NCBI RefSeq assembly: GCF_001650875.1
Contig: NZ_LXYI01000005.1
Location: forward strand, 62,001-126,000
Origin: Sulfitobacter sp. EhC04
GTDB lineage: Bacteria; Pseudomonadota; Alphaproteobacteria; Rhodobacterales; Rhodobacteraceae
Length of the DNA: 64,000 nt
Direction: 5' to 3'
Shown: in pieces, positions 47,123-55,976 of the stretch
Position numbering within the stretch: position 1 is the first letter of the stretch
How the letters are laid out: each line of letters begins with the position of its first letter
Program-made: the position numbers and the translations under genes
Notes under the pieces: generated by a model
What the model was told of the DNA's origin: nothing
The model's input: only the letters and a program-made list of their open reading frames with translations
The model's database searches: none

Positions 47123-48022
47123 CTAAACGCCGTGCAGATCGACCAGATCACGCCAGCGGTAAATCGGCTCAAACCCCAGCAGATCACGGGCTTTGGCGAT
47201 GCTGTAAAAGGTCTCGTCCTCGCCCATCTCGCCCATCACCGGGACGTCCGGATAATACCTGTCCAGCAAGGTCTGTGTTGACAGATCGACGGAATGTTCC
47301 GCATTTGCCGCATTGAACACCTGATAGCCCAGACCATCGGTCTGCAAACAGCGCTCGACCATCTGGCCGAGGTCGCGCGCGTCGATATAGGCAAAGATGT
47401 TGCGTTCGCGCATGCCGGGGTTTGCGATGAAGTCGGGGAAAAGCGTTTCATATTCATGCGGCTCGATCACATTGTTGATCCGCAGCCCATAGATATTGGC
47501 CCCCGACCGGGCCTGAAAACTGCGCGCTGTCGCCTCGTTACAGACCTTGGACATGGCATAGCTGTCTTCGGGCACGGTGGGGTGTTCCTCGTCCACCGGC
47601 AGATAGGCAGGCTTGCGCGGACCATCGGCGAAACAGACGCCATAGGTCGTTTCGGAAGAGGCAAAGATGATCTTGGGGATGCGGTTTTTCACCGCCGCGT
47701 CGATGACGTTGTAGGTGCTTTGCGTGTTGTTGCGAAAGGTTTCGTTGTCCGACCGCAGCAGGATACGCGGCACGGCGGCAAAATGCACCACGGCGTCAAA
47801 GGCAGGCACGCCGCCGCCCGGTTCCAGTTCGGACAGGTTGGCATAGCTTTGCATGACATCAAAAACCTGCCCCGCATCGGTCAGATCGGCGATCCGGTTG
47901 TCGACGCCCGCGTGCTCCAGCGGTGCCAGATCGACGTTCAGCACCTGATGCCCCTGCGCCAGAAGGTAAGGCACCACATGCCGCCCGGCCTTGCCAGTGC
48001 CGCCGGTAAATAGAATGCGCAT
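47123..48022 (-). CDS. NAD(P)-dependent epimerase/dehydratase (extended SDR)
   Basis: A 299-aa Rossmann-fold enzyme. The cofactor loop is ILFTGGTGKAGRHV (GxxGxxG), the acid after beta-2 is NVDLAP, the serine is in FASSETTYG, and the catalytic pair is in DSYAMSKVCNE (Y and K). These features place it with the extended SDR group (UDP-glucose epimerase/dTDP-sugar dehydratase relatives). The substrate is unknown. MRILFTGG is preferred over an in-frame start eight codons earlier. It is upstream of nuoA, same direction. Confidence 0.85.
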   Translation of the reverse strand: MRILFTGGTGKAGRHVVPYLLAQGHQVLNVDLAPLEHAGVDNRIADLTDAGQVFDVMQSYANLSELEPGGGVPAFDAVVHFAAVPRILLRSDNETFRNNTQSTYNVIDAAVKNRIPKIIFASSETTYGVCFADGPRKPAYLPVDEEHPTVPEDSYAMSKVCNEATARSFQARSGANIYGLRINNVIEPHEYETLFPDFIANPGMRERNIFAYIDARDLGQMVERCLQTDGLGYQVFNAANAEHSVDLSTQTLLDRYYPDVPVMGEMGEDETFYSIAKARDLLGFEPIYRWRDLVDLHGV

Positions 48023-48090
48023 CGTTGGTACTCCTGTTTCTGTCAAAGGCCCAACGCATCAGCGCCGGATACGGTTCAGTCCGACGCGGT

Positions 48091-49062
48091 TCAGGACGCG
48101 ACCCTGGCCATCCATCTGGCGATCATGTCGTGCTGCACCCGCGCCTGTTCCGCCACGCGGTAAAAGCTCACCAATTCGCGCACAGGCGCGCTGATCTTCT
48201 CAAAGCCCGAGATGAAGGCGACGATCACCCCCACCTGGGTTTCCCCCTGCATCACCAGATATCCGCCAAAGATCAGCACCGACAGGGGCCCCAGCGCGTT
48301 CAGCAGGTTCAGGGCCCCCTTCAGCGCAAACTTCAGCAGGTTGAAGCGGATGCGGTTGTCAAAGATCCGGTCAAGGATACGCGCGCCTTCCTCCTGCACC
48401 GGCGCGTCCATGTCCGAGATCCGGTCGCCAAGCTCGCGGATATAGCCCACCCGCTCCTCCACCAGCTCGTTCAGGCGGCGCTGCAAAAAGGGCGTCAGAA
48501 TGATCTGCGGCACCATAAAGGCCAGTGCAAACAGCGCGATGCTGGGCTGCACCACGAACATATAGCCCAGCACGCCCAGCAGAATTGCCACATTGGCGCA
48601 GGATTGTGACAGCGCCTCTCCCACAAAGCCGCCCAGTTTCTCGACCTCGGAGCCGATGATCGACACCACCCGCCCCTCACTGTCCTGGGTCGTTTCGATC
48701 TTGTCGCCATACAGCCCCAGCAGGTGCCGCCGGGTATAGATGTTGGTGCTTTCCGTCAGCCATGACTGATAGGCGCGCAGGGCGAATTTCCCGGCCTGAT
48801 GCAGGACAATGACAGCCAGATAGGCCAGCCCGAACCGGATCAGCAGCGGGACATTCTGCGTCTCCACCACCTCGTTCACGATGCGGCGCTGCAATTCGAT
48901 GGGGGCGAGGTTCAGCGCCGCCACGATCACCGCCCCGATACAGCAGCCAACCTGGTGCCAGCCGGTCATGCGCCAGACATAGCCCCAGACCGTGCTGGCG
49001 GCACTGTCGTCGCCGGTCAGTTCGACCTCGCGGGGGCTGAAGTAGTCAACAATGGATTTCAA
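48091..49062 (-). CDS. ABC transporter type 1 transmembrane domain without an ATPase domain
   Basis: A 323-aa membrane protein with the layout of an exporter half-transporter TMD: about six hydrophobic helices, and the coupling-helix style ETTQDSEGRVVSIIGSEVEKL segment and the ALNLLNALGPLSVLIFGGYLVMQGETQVGVIVAFISGFEKISAPVREL end characteristic of ABC_membrane. Translation stops where the nucleotide-binding domain would begin, and no ABC ATPase lies adjacent. Whether it is truncated or a real stand-alone form is unclear; the frame is intact and terminates cleanly. Confidence 0.72.
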   Translation of the reverse strand: MKSIVDYFSPREVELTGDDSAASTVWGYVWRMTGWHQVGCCIGAVIVAALNLAPIELQRRIVNEVVETQNVPLLIRFGLAYLAVIVLHQAGKFALRAYQSWLTESTNIYTRRHLLGLYGDKIETTQDSEGRVVSIIGSEVEKLGGFVGEALSQSCANVAILLGVLGYMFVVQPSIALFALAFMVPQIILTPFLQRRLNELVEERVGYIRELGDRISDMDAPVQEEGARILDRIFDNRIRFNLLKFALKGALNLLNALGPLSVLIFGGYLVMQGETQVGVIVAFISGFEKISAPVRELVSFYRVAEQARVQHDMIARWMARVAS

Positions 49063-49139
49063 TCGTCACTCCGGCATTGCGGTCAGGGTCGCCGTAGAGG
49101 TGCGGCAAATGAACGGCCAGCACAAGCAGCGATGGCGGC

Positions 49140-49922
49140 TCACGCCACCCAGGCCGGTTTGCGCTTGTCAAAGAAGGCACCAATCCCCTCGGCGGCTTCC
49201 TCGGTCTCCCAACGGGCCGCAAGGGCTGCGATGGACATCTCCACCGCCGCCTGTGTGGCGGCTCCGCCCAGGTCCAGCGCCAGCGCCTTGGCCGCAGCCA
49301 CCGCACCCGGCGCGCAGGAGAGGTAAGGTGCCACTTCGCGCTCCACCGCGGCGTCAAGGTCTTCGGCCGCTACGGCACGGGCCAGCAGGCCCAGCGATAC
49401 CGCCTCTGCCGCATCGAACAGCCGGGCAGACATGAAAACCCGCCGCGCCATGCCTTCGCCCATCCGGGCGATCACGTAGGGGCCGATGGTGGCCGGGATG
49501 ATCCCCAGCCGGGTTTCGGTGAACCCCATACGCAGGCCGTCCACGCCGATGGCCACGTCGCAGACGCTGGCCATGCCGACCCCGCCGCCGAATGCATTGC
49601 CCTGTACACGCCCGATCAACGGCTTGGGCAACCGGTTCAGCGCGCCCAGCATATCCGCCAGCTTGCGCGCCTCTGCCGACCGGGTCTCGGCATCCATGTC
49701 ACGCTGGTCGCGCATCCAGCCCAGATCGCCGCCCGCACAGAAAGAGGCCCCCGCCCCGGTCAGCACCACCACGCGCACGGCGTCATCCGCCCCCAGTTGC
49801 GCCGCCGCCGCCGTCAGGTCCGCCAGCATCTGCGCCGACATGGCGTTGTGCTTGTCGGCGCGGTTCAGGGTCAATGTGGCGACGCCGCGCGCGTCGGTTT
49901 CGATCGTGATCGTCTCAGGCAT
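49140..49922 (-). CDS. liuC: Methylglutaconyl-CoA hydratase (crotonase family)
   Basis: A 260-aa enoyl-CoA-hydratase-family enzyme; in the leucine pathway it hydrates 3-methylglutaconyl-CoA to HMG-CoA. It has the oxyanion loop ASFCAGGDLGWM and the second region QGNAFGGGVGMASVCDVAIG, then FTETRLGIIPATI (with E as in catalytic positions). The assignment to liuC comes mainly from its position next to liuE and the carboxylase; the fold alone is broader. It overlaps liuE by 8 bp. Confidence 0.82.
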   Translation of the reverse strand: MPETITIETDARGVATLTLNRADKHNAMSAQMLADLTAAAAQLGADDAVRVVVLTGAGASFCAGGDLGWMRDQRDMDAETRSAEARKLADMLGALNRLPKPLIGRVQGNAFGGGVGMASVCDVAIGVDGLRMGFTETRLGIIPATIGPYVIARMGEGMARRVFMSARLFDAAEAVSLGLLARAVAAEDLDAAVEREVAPYLSCAPGAVAAAKALALDLGGAATQAAVEMSIAALAARWETEEAAEGIGAFFDKRKPAWVA

Positions 49923-50781
49923 CCACCGCCCCCCGCATCGCCTGCGCCATGGCGGCGGCCTCCTCTACGATGGTCTGGTCGACCCCCGTCTTGTAGCCCA
50001 GCGCCAACAGATGCGCATTCACCGCTTCGGTGGCCACATTCCCGGCCGAGCCCGGCGCATAGGGACAGCCGCCCAGGCCCCCCACAGCCGCATCAAAGAC
50101 CCGCAGGCCCAGCGACAACGAGGTGTCGATATTGGCCATCGCGCGGCCATGGGTATCATGATAATGCCCGGCAAGCCGCCCCACCGGCACCACGTCGCGC
50201 ACCGCAAGCAACATCCGCGCGATGCTGTCGGGCCTGCCCGCGCCGATGGTGTCGCCCAGGGAAATCTCGTAGCAGCCCATCGAGAACAGCCGGTCTGCCA
50301 GCGCCGCCACCGCCCCCGGTGCCACCGGCCCGTCATAGGGGCATTCGACCACGCAGGAGATGTAGCCCCGCACCGGTATGTCCCGGTGCCGCGCATCCTC
50401 CAGAATCGGCGCGAAGCGTTCGATCGATTCCGCAACCGAGGCGTTGATGTTCTTGCGGCTGAACCCTTCGGAAGCCGAGGCAAAGATCGCCACCTCGTCC
50501 ACACCTGCCGCCAGCGCATCTTCGTAGCCGCGCATGTTCGGCGTCAGCGCGGCATAGCGCACCCCCTCGCGACGCGAGATCCCGGCCATCACCTCGCCCG
50601 AGCCGGCCATCTGCGGCACCCATTTGGGCGACACGAAAGACGCGCATTCGATGCGCCCAAAGCCCGCACCCGACAGCAGATCGACCAACGCGATCTTCTC
50701 CCTTACGGGTATCTCGCGCGCCTCGTTCTGCAACCCGTCGCGGGGGCCGACTTCAAATATCTCACAAGGTCCAAGGCTCAT
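49915..50781 (-). CDS. liuE: Hydroxymethylglutaryl-CoA lyase
   Basis: A 288-aa TIM-barrel lyase cleaving HMG-CoA to acetyl-CoA and acetoacetate, the last step of leucine breakdown. Motifs are EVGPRDGLQNE at the start, ASFVSPKWVPQM, HYHDTHGRAMAN (metal-binding histidines) and the family signature VGGLGGCPYAPGSAGNVATE with the catalytic cysteine. It overlaps liuC. Confidence 0.92.
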   Translation of the reverse strand: MSLGPCEIFEVGPRDGLQNEAREIPVREKIALVDLLSGAGFGRIECASFVSPKWVPQMAGSGEVMAGISRREGVRYAALTPNMRGYEDALAAGVDEVAIFASASEGFSRKNINASVAESIERFAPILEDARHRDIPVRGYISCVVECPYDGPVAPGAVAALADRLFSMGCYEISLGDTIGAGRPDSIARMLLAVRDVVPVGRLAGHYHDTHGRAMANIDTSLSLGLRVFDAAVGGLGGCPYAPGSAGNVATEAVNAHLLALGYKTGVDQTIVEEAAAMAQAMRGAVDA

Positions 50782-50828
50782 ATCGTCCCCTTTCAGGTGT
50801 TGTCAGGCACAAACGGGTGCCAACCGGG

Positions 50829-51494
50829 TCATTCAATCGGCCAGGGCGGATAATAGTCCTTTTCATAGATACCCTCCCCCTGCGGCAAGCTCTCGGCGAA
50901 ACTCTCGCGCTCGGTGATACGCTCGTACCATTCCGCCACCGCCGGATGTGCGTCCAGCCTGGCAAAGAACTGCGCCATGTACACCGCCTGCCCTACAGAA
51001 ATATCCACCGCAGAGAACCCGCTGGTCAACAGATAGTCGCGGTTCTCGACCGGCGTCGACAAACGCGCCTCCAGCGCGTCGTAGCATTTGCCGATCCTGG
51101 CGGCCTCCAGCTTCATCACGAAGGGGCTGCGCATGTGATCCTCGCGCAGCACGATGTGCTGCTGGGTCAGGGCCGCCGCGTGCTGGCTGATCGTCTCGGC
51201 GAAATGCAGCCAGACCAGCCAGGCCATGCGGTCCGGCACCCCCGGCATCCGGCCCAGCCGCTCGGGACTGAAACGCTCGCAGAGGTACTCGGTGATCGCG
51301 CCGGTCTCGAACATCCGCTCTCCGTCGATCTCCAGCGCGGGCACGCGGCCCGCAGGCGACAGCGACAGATAGGCCGGATCGCGCAGCGAGCGGTCAAAGG
51401 CATAGGTACGGACCTGATATTCCACATCCATTTCGTTGAGCAGCCAAAGCGTGCGCATCGACCGCGTCTGCGGACAGTGATGCAATGTAATCAT
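50829..51494 (-). CDS. Glutathione S-transferase family protein
   Basis: A 221-aa protein with a thioredoxin-like N-terminal domain (HHCPQTRSMRTLWLLNEM, then AGRVPALEIDGERMFETGAITEYLCERF, the glutathione-binding cis-Pro and E-T region) and a helical C-terminal domain. It sits inside the liu operon between the HMG-CoA lyase and the carboxylase alpha gene. It may detoxify reactive CoA or aldehyde intermediates, but this is inference. Confidence 0.85.
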   Translation of the reverse strand: MITLHHCPQTRSMRTLWLLNEMDVEYQVRTYAFDRSLRDPAYLSLSPAGRVPALEIDGERMFETGAITEYLCERFSPERLGRMPGVPDRMAWLVWLHFAETISQHAAALTQQHIVLREDHMRSPFVMKLEAARIGKCYDALEARLSTPVENRDYLLTSGFSAVDISVGQAVYMAQFFARLDAHPAVAEWYERITERESFAESLPQGEGIYEKDYYPPWPIE

Positions 51495-51513
51495 CTGGGA
51501 AACCTCGCATAAA

Positions 51514-51798
51514 TCATCTACCTGCCATCATGGCGCAGGGCGCATTATCGGCCATCAAGGTGCCCGGCGGCAGCGTTCCGATCTGCCGCGTCAACCTTTG
51601 CCGCGCGGGCATGCAAGCCGCGCGAAACGCAACCTGCAACCAGCCCCGCCCCGACATCCGCAGCACCGCAATATGCCACGTCATCAACAGGATCGCCGCC
51701 ATGATTGGCAGCTTGTGACCAGGGACATAAGCGATAACGACGGCAGCCACCAGTGCGACCGGCACCATCCGATCCCCCCGCCACTCCTGCCAACTCAC
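51514..51798 (-). CDS. Small membrane protein in the liu operon
   Basis: A 94-aa ORF with a GTG start overlapping the carboxylase alpha stop by 4 bp (GTGA). One or two hydrophobic segments (about residues 11-45) are followed by a basic, cysteine-containing tail (ARQRLTRQIG). No family recognised. The overlap suggests real translation; the composition is compatible with a membrane protein. Confidence 0.5.
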   Translation of the reverse strand: MSWQEWRGDRMVPVALVAAVVIAYVPGHKLPIMAAILLMTWHIAVLRMSGRGWLQVAFRAACMPARQRLTRQIGTLPPGTLMADNAPCAMMAGR

Positions 51799-53741
51799 GC
51801 GGCGGTTTCCGCCTCTGCCTCCAGCCGGACCAGCGCGGCACCGGCCTCCACCTGGTCGCCTTCGGCGGCCAGCACCTCGGCCACCACGCCGTCGCGGGCG
51901 GCCAGCAGGCTGTGCTCCATCTTCATGGCCTCAAGCACCGCCAGCCTGTCGCCTGCGGTGACCTTCTGGCCCACCGCCGCATCGACCAGCCGCACCAGCC
52001 CCGGCATCGGTGCCTCGATCAGATTGCCGTCGCCGGTCTTGCCCGCCGCTCGTGCCAGCGGGTCGATCACCTCAAAACCCATGCCATAGCCGTCAAAGAC
52101 CGTCACCACCGCCCCGGCCAGAGCCACCGACGGGGCCATATGCCCGTCCAGATACCAGCGCCCCGCCCGGCGCTCGGCGCTGACCTCGGCCTCGCCCACC
52201 GACCAGGACTGCCGGTCAGGCGACAGCACCCGGACCTTGAGCAGTGTTTCCGCGCCGCCCTGCGCCAGCATCACCTGACGCCGCAATGCACGCCACAGGG
52301 TAAACCCGGCCTCGGCCTGCGGTGCCATCAGCCCCAGGGCCGCCATACCTGCCAGCGCCATGTGCCATGGCGCCACCTTGGGGGGTTCGGTCAGCGCCTC
52401 GATGTCGCGGGCGATCAACCCGGTGTCGACGTCGCCTGCGGCAAATCCCGCGTGACCCGCCAACGCCCCCAGAAAGGCCAGGTTGGTCACCGTGCCCGCC
52501 ACCTGCGCGCCCGCCAGCGCCGCGCGCAACCGCGCCAGCGCCACGTCGCGGGTCGGGCCATGCACGATCACCTTGGCAATCATCGGATCGTAGAACGGGC
52601 TGATTGTATCGCCCGCCCGCACCCCGCTGTCGGCACGGGTCTGATCGGTGAATTCCAGATGCGTCAGCGTGCCGGTGGCGGGCAGAAACCCTTTCGGCAC
52701 ATCCTCGGCGTAAAGCCGCGCCTCGAAGGCATGGCCGTTGATCGTCAGCGCATCCTGTCCCTTGGGCAGGCTTTCGCCCGCCGCCACACGCAACTGCCAT
52801 TCTACCAGATCGACGCCGGTGATGGCTTCCGTCACCGGATGTTCCACCTGCAACCGCGTGTTCATCTCCATGAAAAAGAACCCTTCCGCGCGCAGCCCCT
52901 CCGAGCCGTCAACGATGAATTCCACCGTCCCCGCCCCGGCATAGCCGATGGCCTCGGCCGCCCGCACTGCCGCCGCGCCCATCGCGGCGCGCATCTCTTC
53001 ATTCATGCCCGGTGCCGGGGCTTCCTCGATCACCTTCTGATGGCGGCGTTGCAGCGAACAATCGCGCTCGAACAGATGGACGGCCTTCTGGCCATCACCA
53101 AAGACCTGCACCTCGATATGGCGCGGCTTGGTCACGAATTTCTCGACCAGCACATCCGAATTGCCAAAGGCGGTCTTCGCCTCGGACCGGGCCGACGCCA
53201 GCGCCGCCTGGAAGCCCGATGCCGCATCGACCTGCCGCATCCCCTTGCCGCCACCGCCTGCCACGGCCTTGATCAGCACCGGATAGCCGATCTTCTCCGC
53301 CTCCGCCGCCAGCAGCGCATCGTCCTGGTCCGCGCCGTGATACCCCGGCACCACCGGCACGCCCGCCTCGACCATCAGCGCCTTGGCCGCGTCCTTCAGG
53401 CCCATCGCGCGGATGGCTTTCGCGGAAGGGCCGATGAACACCAGCCCGGCCTGTTCCACCGCATCCACGAAACCGGGGTTCTCGGACAGAAAGCCATAGC
53501 CCGGATGGATCGCCTGCGCGCCCGTGTCCAGCGCCGCCTGGATGATCACGTCACCGCGCAGATAGCTTTCCGACGGTGCCGAGGCCCCGATATGCACCGC
53601 GACATCCGCCATGGCCACATGTTTCGCCGCTGCATCCGCGTCGGAATAGACCGCGACACAGCGCACCCCCATGGCCTGCGCCGTCTCCATCACCCGACAG
53701 GCGATCTCGCCCCGGTTCGCAATCAGGATCGTGTCAAACAT
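51795..53741 (-). CDS. liuD: Methylcrotonyl-CoA carboxylase, alpha (biotin carboxylase/carrier) subunit
   Basis: A 648-aa biotin-dependent subunit. The N-terminus is ILIANRGEIACRVMETAQAMG; the ATP-grasp domain has AVAGGGGKGMRQV and EMNTRLQVEHPVTEAITGVDLVEWQL. The C-terminal biotin carrier motif EAMKMEH has biotinylated K607, a target for the birA product in this window. The linker region supports the acyl-CoA carboxylase family. The position beside liuB, liuE and liuC points to methylcrotonyl-CoA rather than propionyl-CoA. Confidence 0.92.
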   Translation of the reverse strand: MFDTILIANRGEIACRVMETAQAMGVRCVAVYSDADAAAKHVAMADVAVHIGASAPSESYLRGDVIIQAALDTGAQAIHPGYGFLSENPGFVDAVEQAGLVFIGPSAKAIRAMGLKDAAKALMVEAGVPVVPGYHGADQDDALLAAEAEKIGYPVLIKAVAGGGGKGMRQVDAASGFQAALASARSEAKTAFGNSDVLVEKFVTKPRHIEVQVFGDGQKAVHLFERDCSLQRRHQKVIEEAPAPGMNEEMRAAMGAAAVRAAEAIGYAGAGTVEFIVDGSEGLRAEGFFFMEMNTRLQVEHPVTEAITGVDLVEWQLRVAAGESLPKGQDALTINGHAFEARLYAEDVPKGFLPATGTLTHLEFTDQTRADSGVRAGDTISPFYDPMIAKVIVHGPTRDVALARLRAALAGAQVAGTVTNLAFLGALAGHAGFAAGDVDTGLIARDIEALTEPPKVAPWHMALAGMAALGLMAPQAEAGFTLWRALRRQVMLAQGGAETLLKVRVLSPDRQSWSVGEAEVSAERRAGRWYLDGHMAPSVALAGAVVTVFDGYGMGFEVIDPLARAAGKTGDGNLIEAPMPGLVRLVDAAVGQKVTAGDRLAVLEAMKMEHSLLAARDGVVAEVLAAEGDQVEAGAALVRLEAEAETAA

Positions 53742-53774
53742 CGCGCATCCTCTCCAATTGATCTCGACTCATCA

Positions 53775-53798
53775 TTTCATTGTTCCTCAAATACCACC
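53775..53798 (+). repeat. Intergenic motif TTTCATTGTTCC...ATAC-ACC, copy 2
   Basis: Near copy of the motif at 7546-7569, sharing TTTCATTGTTCC and the following AAATAC. Here it leads straight into two hairpins. Confidence 0.45.
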
Positions 53799-53804
53799 GG
53801 GGGA

Positions 53805-53834
53805 GCAGTCGCAGACTGCGGGGGCAGCGCCCCC
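53805..53834. terminator. Two hairpins between liuB and liuD
   Basis: GCAGTC-gca-GACTGC (53805-53819) and GGGGGC-agc-GCCCCC (53820-53834), back to back in the 152-bp gap. With no T-run they may act in mRNA processing or partial termination between the two carboxylase genes. Confidence 0.5.
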
Positions 53835-53835
53835 C

Positions 53836-53884
53836 GTGCACAGGCGGTGCATGGATTGTGCACGGTCTGTGACTGGCAATGCAC
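53836..53884. promoter_or_regulatory. Four GTGCAY/ATGCAC sites in helical phase
   Basis: GTGCAC at 53836, GTGCAT at 53847, GTGCAC at 53858 and ATGCAC at 53879: starts are spaced 11, 11 and 21 bp, so they fall on one face of the helix. They lie in the liuB-liuD gap, just after the hairpins. Could be a multi-site regulator array; chance cannot be excluded. Confidence 0.3.
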
Positions 53885-53893
53885 AGGCCATGG

Positions 53894-55498
53894 TCACATC
53901 CGGAACACGCCAAAGCGTGTCGGCTCGATGGGGGCATTCAGGCTGGCCGAAAGGCTCAAAAACAACACATCCCGGCTCTTGCGCGGGTCGATGATGCCAT
54001 CGTCCCAGAGCCGCGCAGCGGCATAAAGCGGATGCGACTGCTCCTCGAACATGTCAATCGTGGGCTGCTTGAAGGCAGTCTCCTCTTCTTCGGTCCAGGT
54101 CTCGCCCGCCCGCTCCAGCGCGTCGCGCTTGACGGTGGCCAGAACCCCCGCCGCCTGCGGGCCGCCCATGACGGAAATCCGGCTGTTGGGCCAGGTCCAC
54201 AGGAACCGCGGCCGATAGGCGCGCCCCGACATGCCATAGTTGCCCGCCCCGAAGGAGCCGCCGACCAGCATGGTGATCTTGGGCACATTGGTGGTGGCCA
54301 CTGCCGTCACCATCTTGGCCCCATGCCGCGCGATTCCTTCGTTCTCGTATTTGCGGCCCACCATGAATCCTGTGATATTCTGCAGGAAAACCAAGGGGAT
54401 ATTGCGCTGGCTGCACAGTTCGATGAAATGCGCGCCCTTTTGCGCCGCTTCCGAGAACAACACCCCGTTGTTGGCCACGATCCCGATGGGACAGCCCTTG
54501 AGATGGGCAAAACCCGTCACCAGTGTCTCGCCAAAGCGGGATTTGAATTCGTCAAAGCGGCTGCCGTCCACCAGCCGGGCAATCACCTCGCGGATGTCAT
54601 AGGGTGTGCGCAGGTCGGCAGGCACCACACCCAGCAGTTCCGCCGGGTCATAGGCGGGCTCCTCCGGGCTTTCCCATTGGACAGTCGCAGGCCGGGTGCG
54701 GTTCAGCTGCGCCACCGCGCGGCGCGCAAGGCTCAGCGCATGGGCGTCATCCTCTGCCAGATAGTCGGCCACACCGGACAGGCGCGTGTGCACGTCGCCG
54801 CCGCCCAGATCCTCGGCGCTGACCACCTCGCCCGTCGCCGCCTTGACCAGCGGCGGTCCGGCCAGAAAGATCGTGCCCTGTTCCTTCACGATGATGGTCA
54901 CATCCGACATCGCAGGCACATAGGCCCCGCCTGCGGTACAAGACCCCATCACCACGGCAATCTGCGGTATCCCCTTGGCCGACATCCGCGCCTGGTTGTA
55001 GAAGATCGCGCCGAAATGGTCGCGGTCGGGGAAGACCTCATCCTGGTTCGGCAGGTTCGCGCCGCCACTGTCCACAAGGTAGACGCAGGGCAGATGGTTC
55101 GTCTCTGCGATTTCCTGCGCGCGCAGGTGCTTCTTGACCGTCATCGGATAATAGGTGCCGCCCTTCACGGTGGCGTCGTTGCACACCACCATGACCTCAT
55201 GGCCCTGCACCCGGCCAATGCCCGCAATCACACCCGCACAGGGGGCCGCGCCGCCATACAGCCCATGCGCCGCTGTCGCGCCGATTTCGAGAAAGGGCGA
55301 TCCGGGGTCCAGCAGGTTCGCCACCCGCTCGCGCGGCAGCATCTTGCCCCGGCTGGCATGGCGCGCGCGCGATTTCTCGCCGCCGCCAAGGGCCGCCGCC
55401 TCTGCCGCGGCTGCGACGGGTTCCAGCGCCTTGAGATGGGCCGCTTCGTTGGCCTTGAAGCTTTCGGAAGACGGCAGAGCCTGAGATAACAGTTTCAC
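53894..55498 (-). CDS. liuB: Methylcrotonyl-CoA carboxylase, beta (carboxyltransferase) subunit
   Basis: A 534-aa carboxyltransferase. It has [52 protein letters not shown] (acyl-CoA binding), [39 protein letters not shown] and the biotin-side region [28 protein letters not shown]. The SGGANLP sequence is typical of the methylcrotonyl-CoA branch. Together with liuD it forms the holoenzyme. Confidence 0.93.
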   Translation of the reverse strand: MKLLSQALPSSESFKANEAAHLKALEPVAAAAEAAALGGGEKSRARHASRGKMLPRERVANLLDPGSPFLEIGATAAHGLYGGAAPCAGVIAGIGRVQGHEVMVVCNDATVKGGTYYPMTVKKHLRAQEIAETNHLPCVYLVDSGGANLPNQDEVFPDRDHFGAIFYNQARMSAKGIPQIAVVMGSCTAGGAYVPAMSDVTIIVKEQGTIFLAGPPLVKAATGEVVSAEDLGGGDVHTRLSGVADYLAEDDAHALSLARRAVAQLNRTRPATVQWESPEEPAYDPAELLGVVPADLRTPYDIREVIARLVDGSRFDEFKSRFGETLVTGFAHLKGCPIGIVANNGVLFSEAAQKGAHFIELCSQRNIPLVFLQNITGFMVGRKYENEGIARHGAKMVTAVATTNVPKITMLVGGSFGAGNYGMSGRAYRPRFLWTWPNSRISVMGGPQAAGVLATVKRDALERAGETWTEEEETAFKQPTIDMFEEQSHPLYAAARLWDDGIIDPRKSRDVLFLSLSASLNAPIEPTRFGVFRM

Positions 55499-55499
55499 A

Positions 55500-55976
55500 T
55501 CAATTTCCCTTCATGTCGCGAAGCTCCAGCGTGCGCCGGGCCGTCATCACCATCATGCAATTGGCATGGACGATGTTTCGCATAGATCCGTCCTGCCAGC
55601 GTGCGTAACCAAGCGCGCATTCCGCATCGCGGAAGGCGATCCAGGCCCGTTGCGCCGCCAGCAAATAGTTCTGAAGCGCCGGATTCTGTGCCCCCAGAAC
55701 CGCACGGGTGCTCTTGTATTGTTCATTCAGCAAGGTGTCCCAGACCTCTGTTTCGGCCTGGATGCACTGGGTGATGCCCAAAGTGGTATCAAAACCCTGA
55801 TCCTGGCAGGTGTTCGATGCAGCGCCAAGGCAATCCGGCGACATCTCTCCGGTCGGGGTCTGCGCGAAACAGGACCGGACCGTGCCGCTGTCGACCTGCT
55901 GCGCCCAGGCGCCACCGGGCCAAAGCCCATTCCATAGGCCAGACCCGACCATTGCCAAAATCATCATCCGTCTCAT
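55500..55976 (-). CDS. LprI-like (lysozyme inhibitor family, DUF1311) exported protein
   Basis: A 158-aa protein with a signal peptide (about residues 1-25, ending GGAWA). The mature part has paired cysteines ([40 protein letters not shown]) and the LprI-type core [13 protein letters not shown]...[20 protein letters not shown]. Likely periplasmic with disulfides. It lies within the liu operon but has no obvious pathway link. Start overlaps the AMP-ligase stop by 4 bp. Confidence 0.75.
   Translation of the reverse strand: MRRMMILAMVGSGLWNGLWPGGAWAQQVDSGTVRSCFAQTPTGEMSPDCLGAASNTCQDQGFDTTLGITQCIQAETEVWDTLLNEQYKSTRAVLGAQNPALQNYLLAAQRAWIAFRDAECALGYARWQDGSMRNIVHANCMMVMTARRTLELRDMKGN

Noticed and set aside
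51753..54026. 757-codon plus-strand frame
   Set aside because: Antisense to the carboxylase alpha subunit gene with intact biotin motif.
53879..55489. 536-codon plus-strand frame
   Set aside because: Antisense to the carboxylase beta gene; shadow composition.
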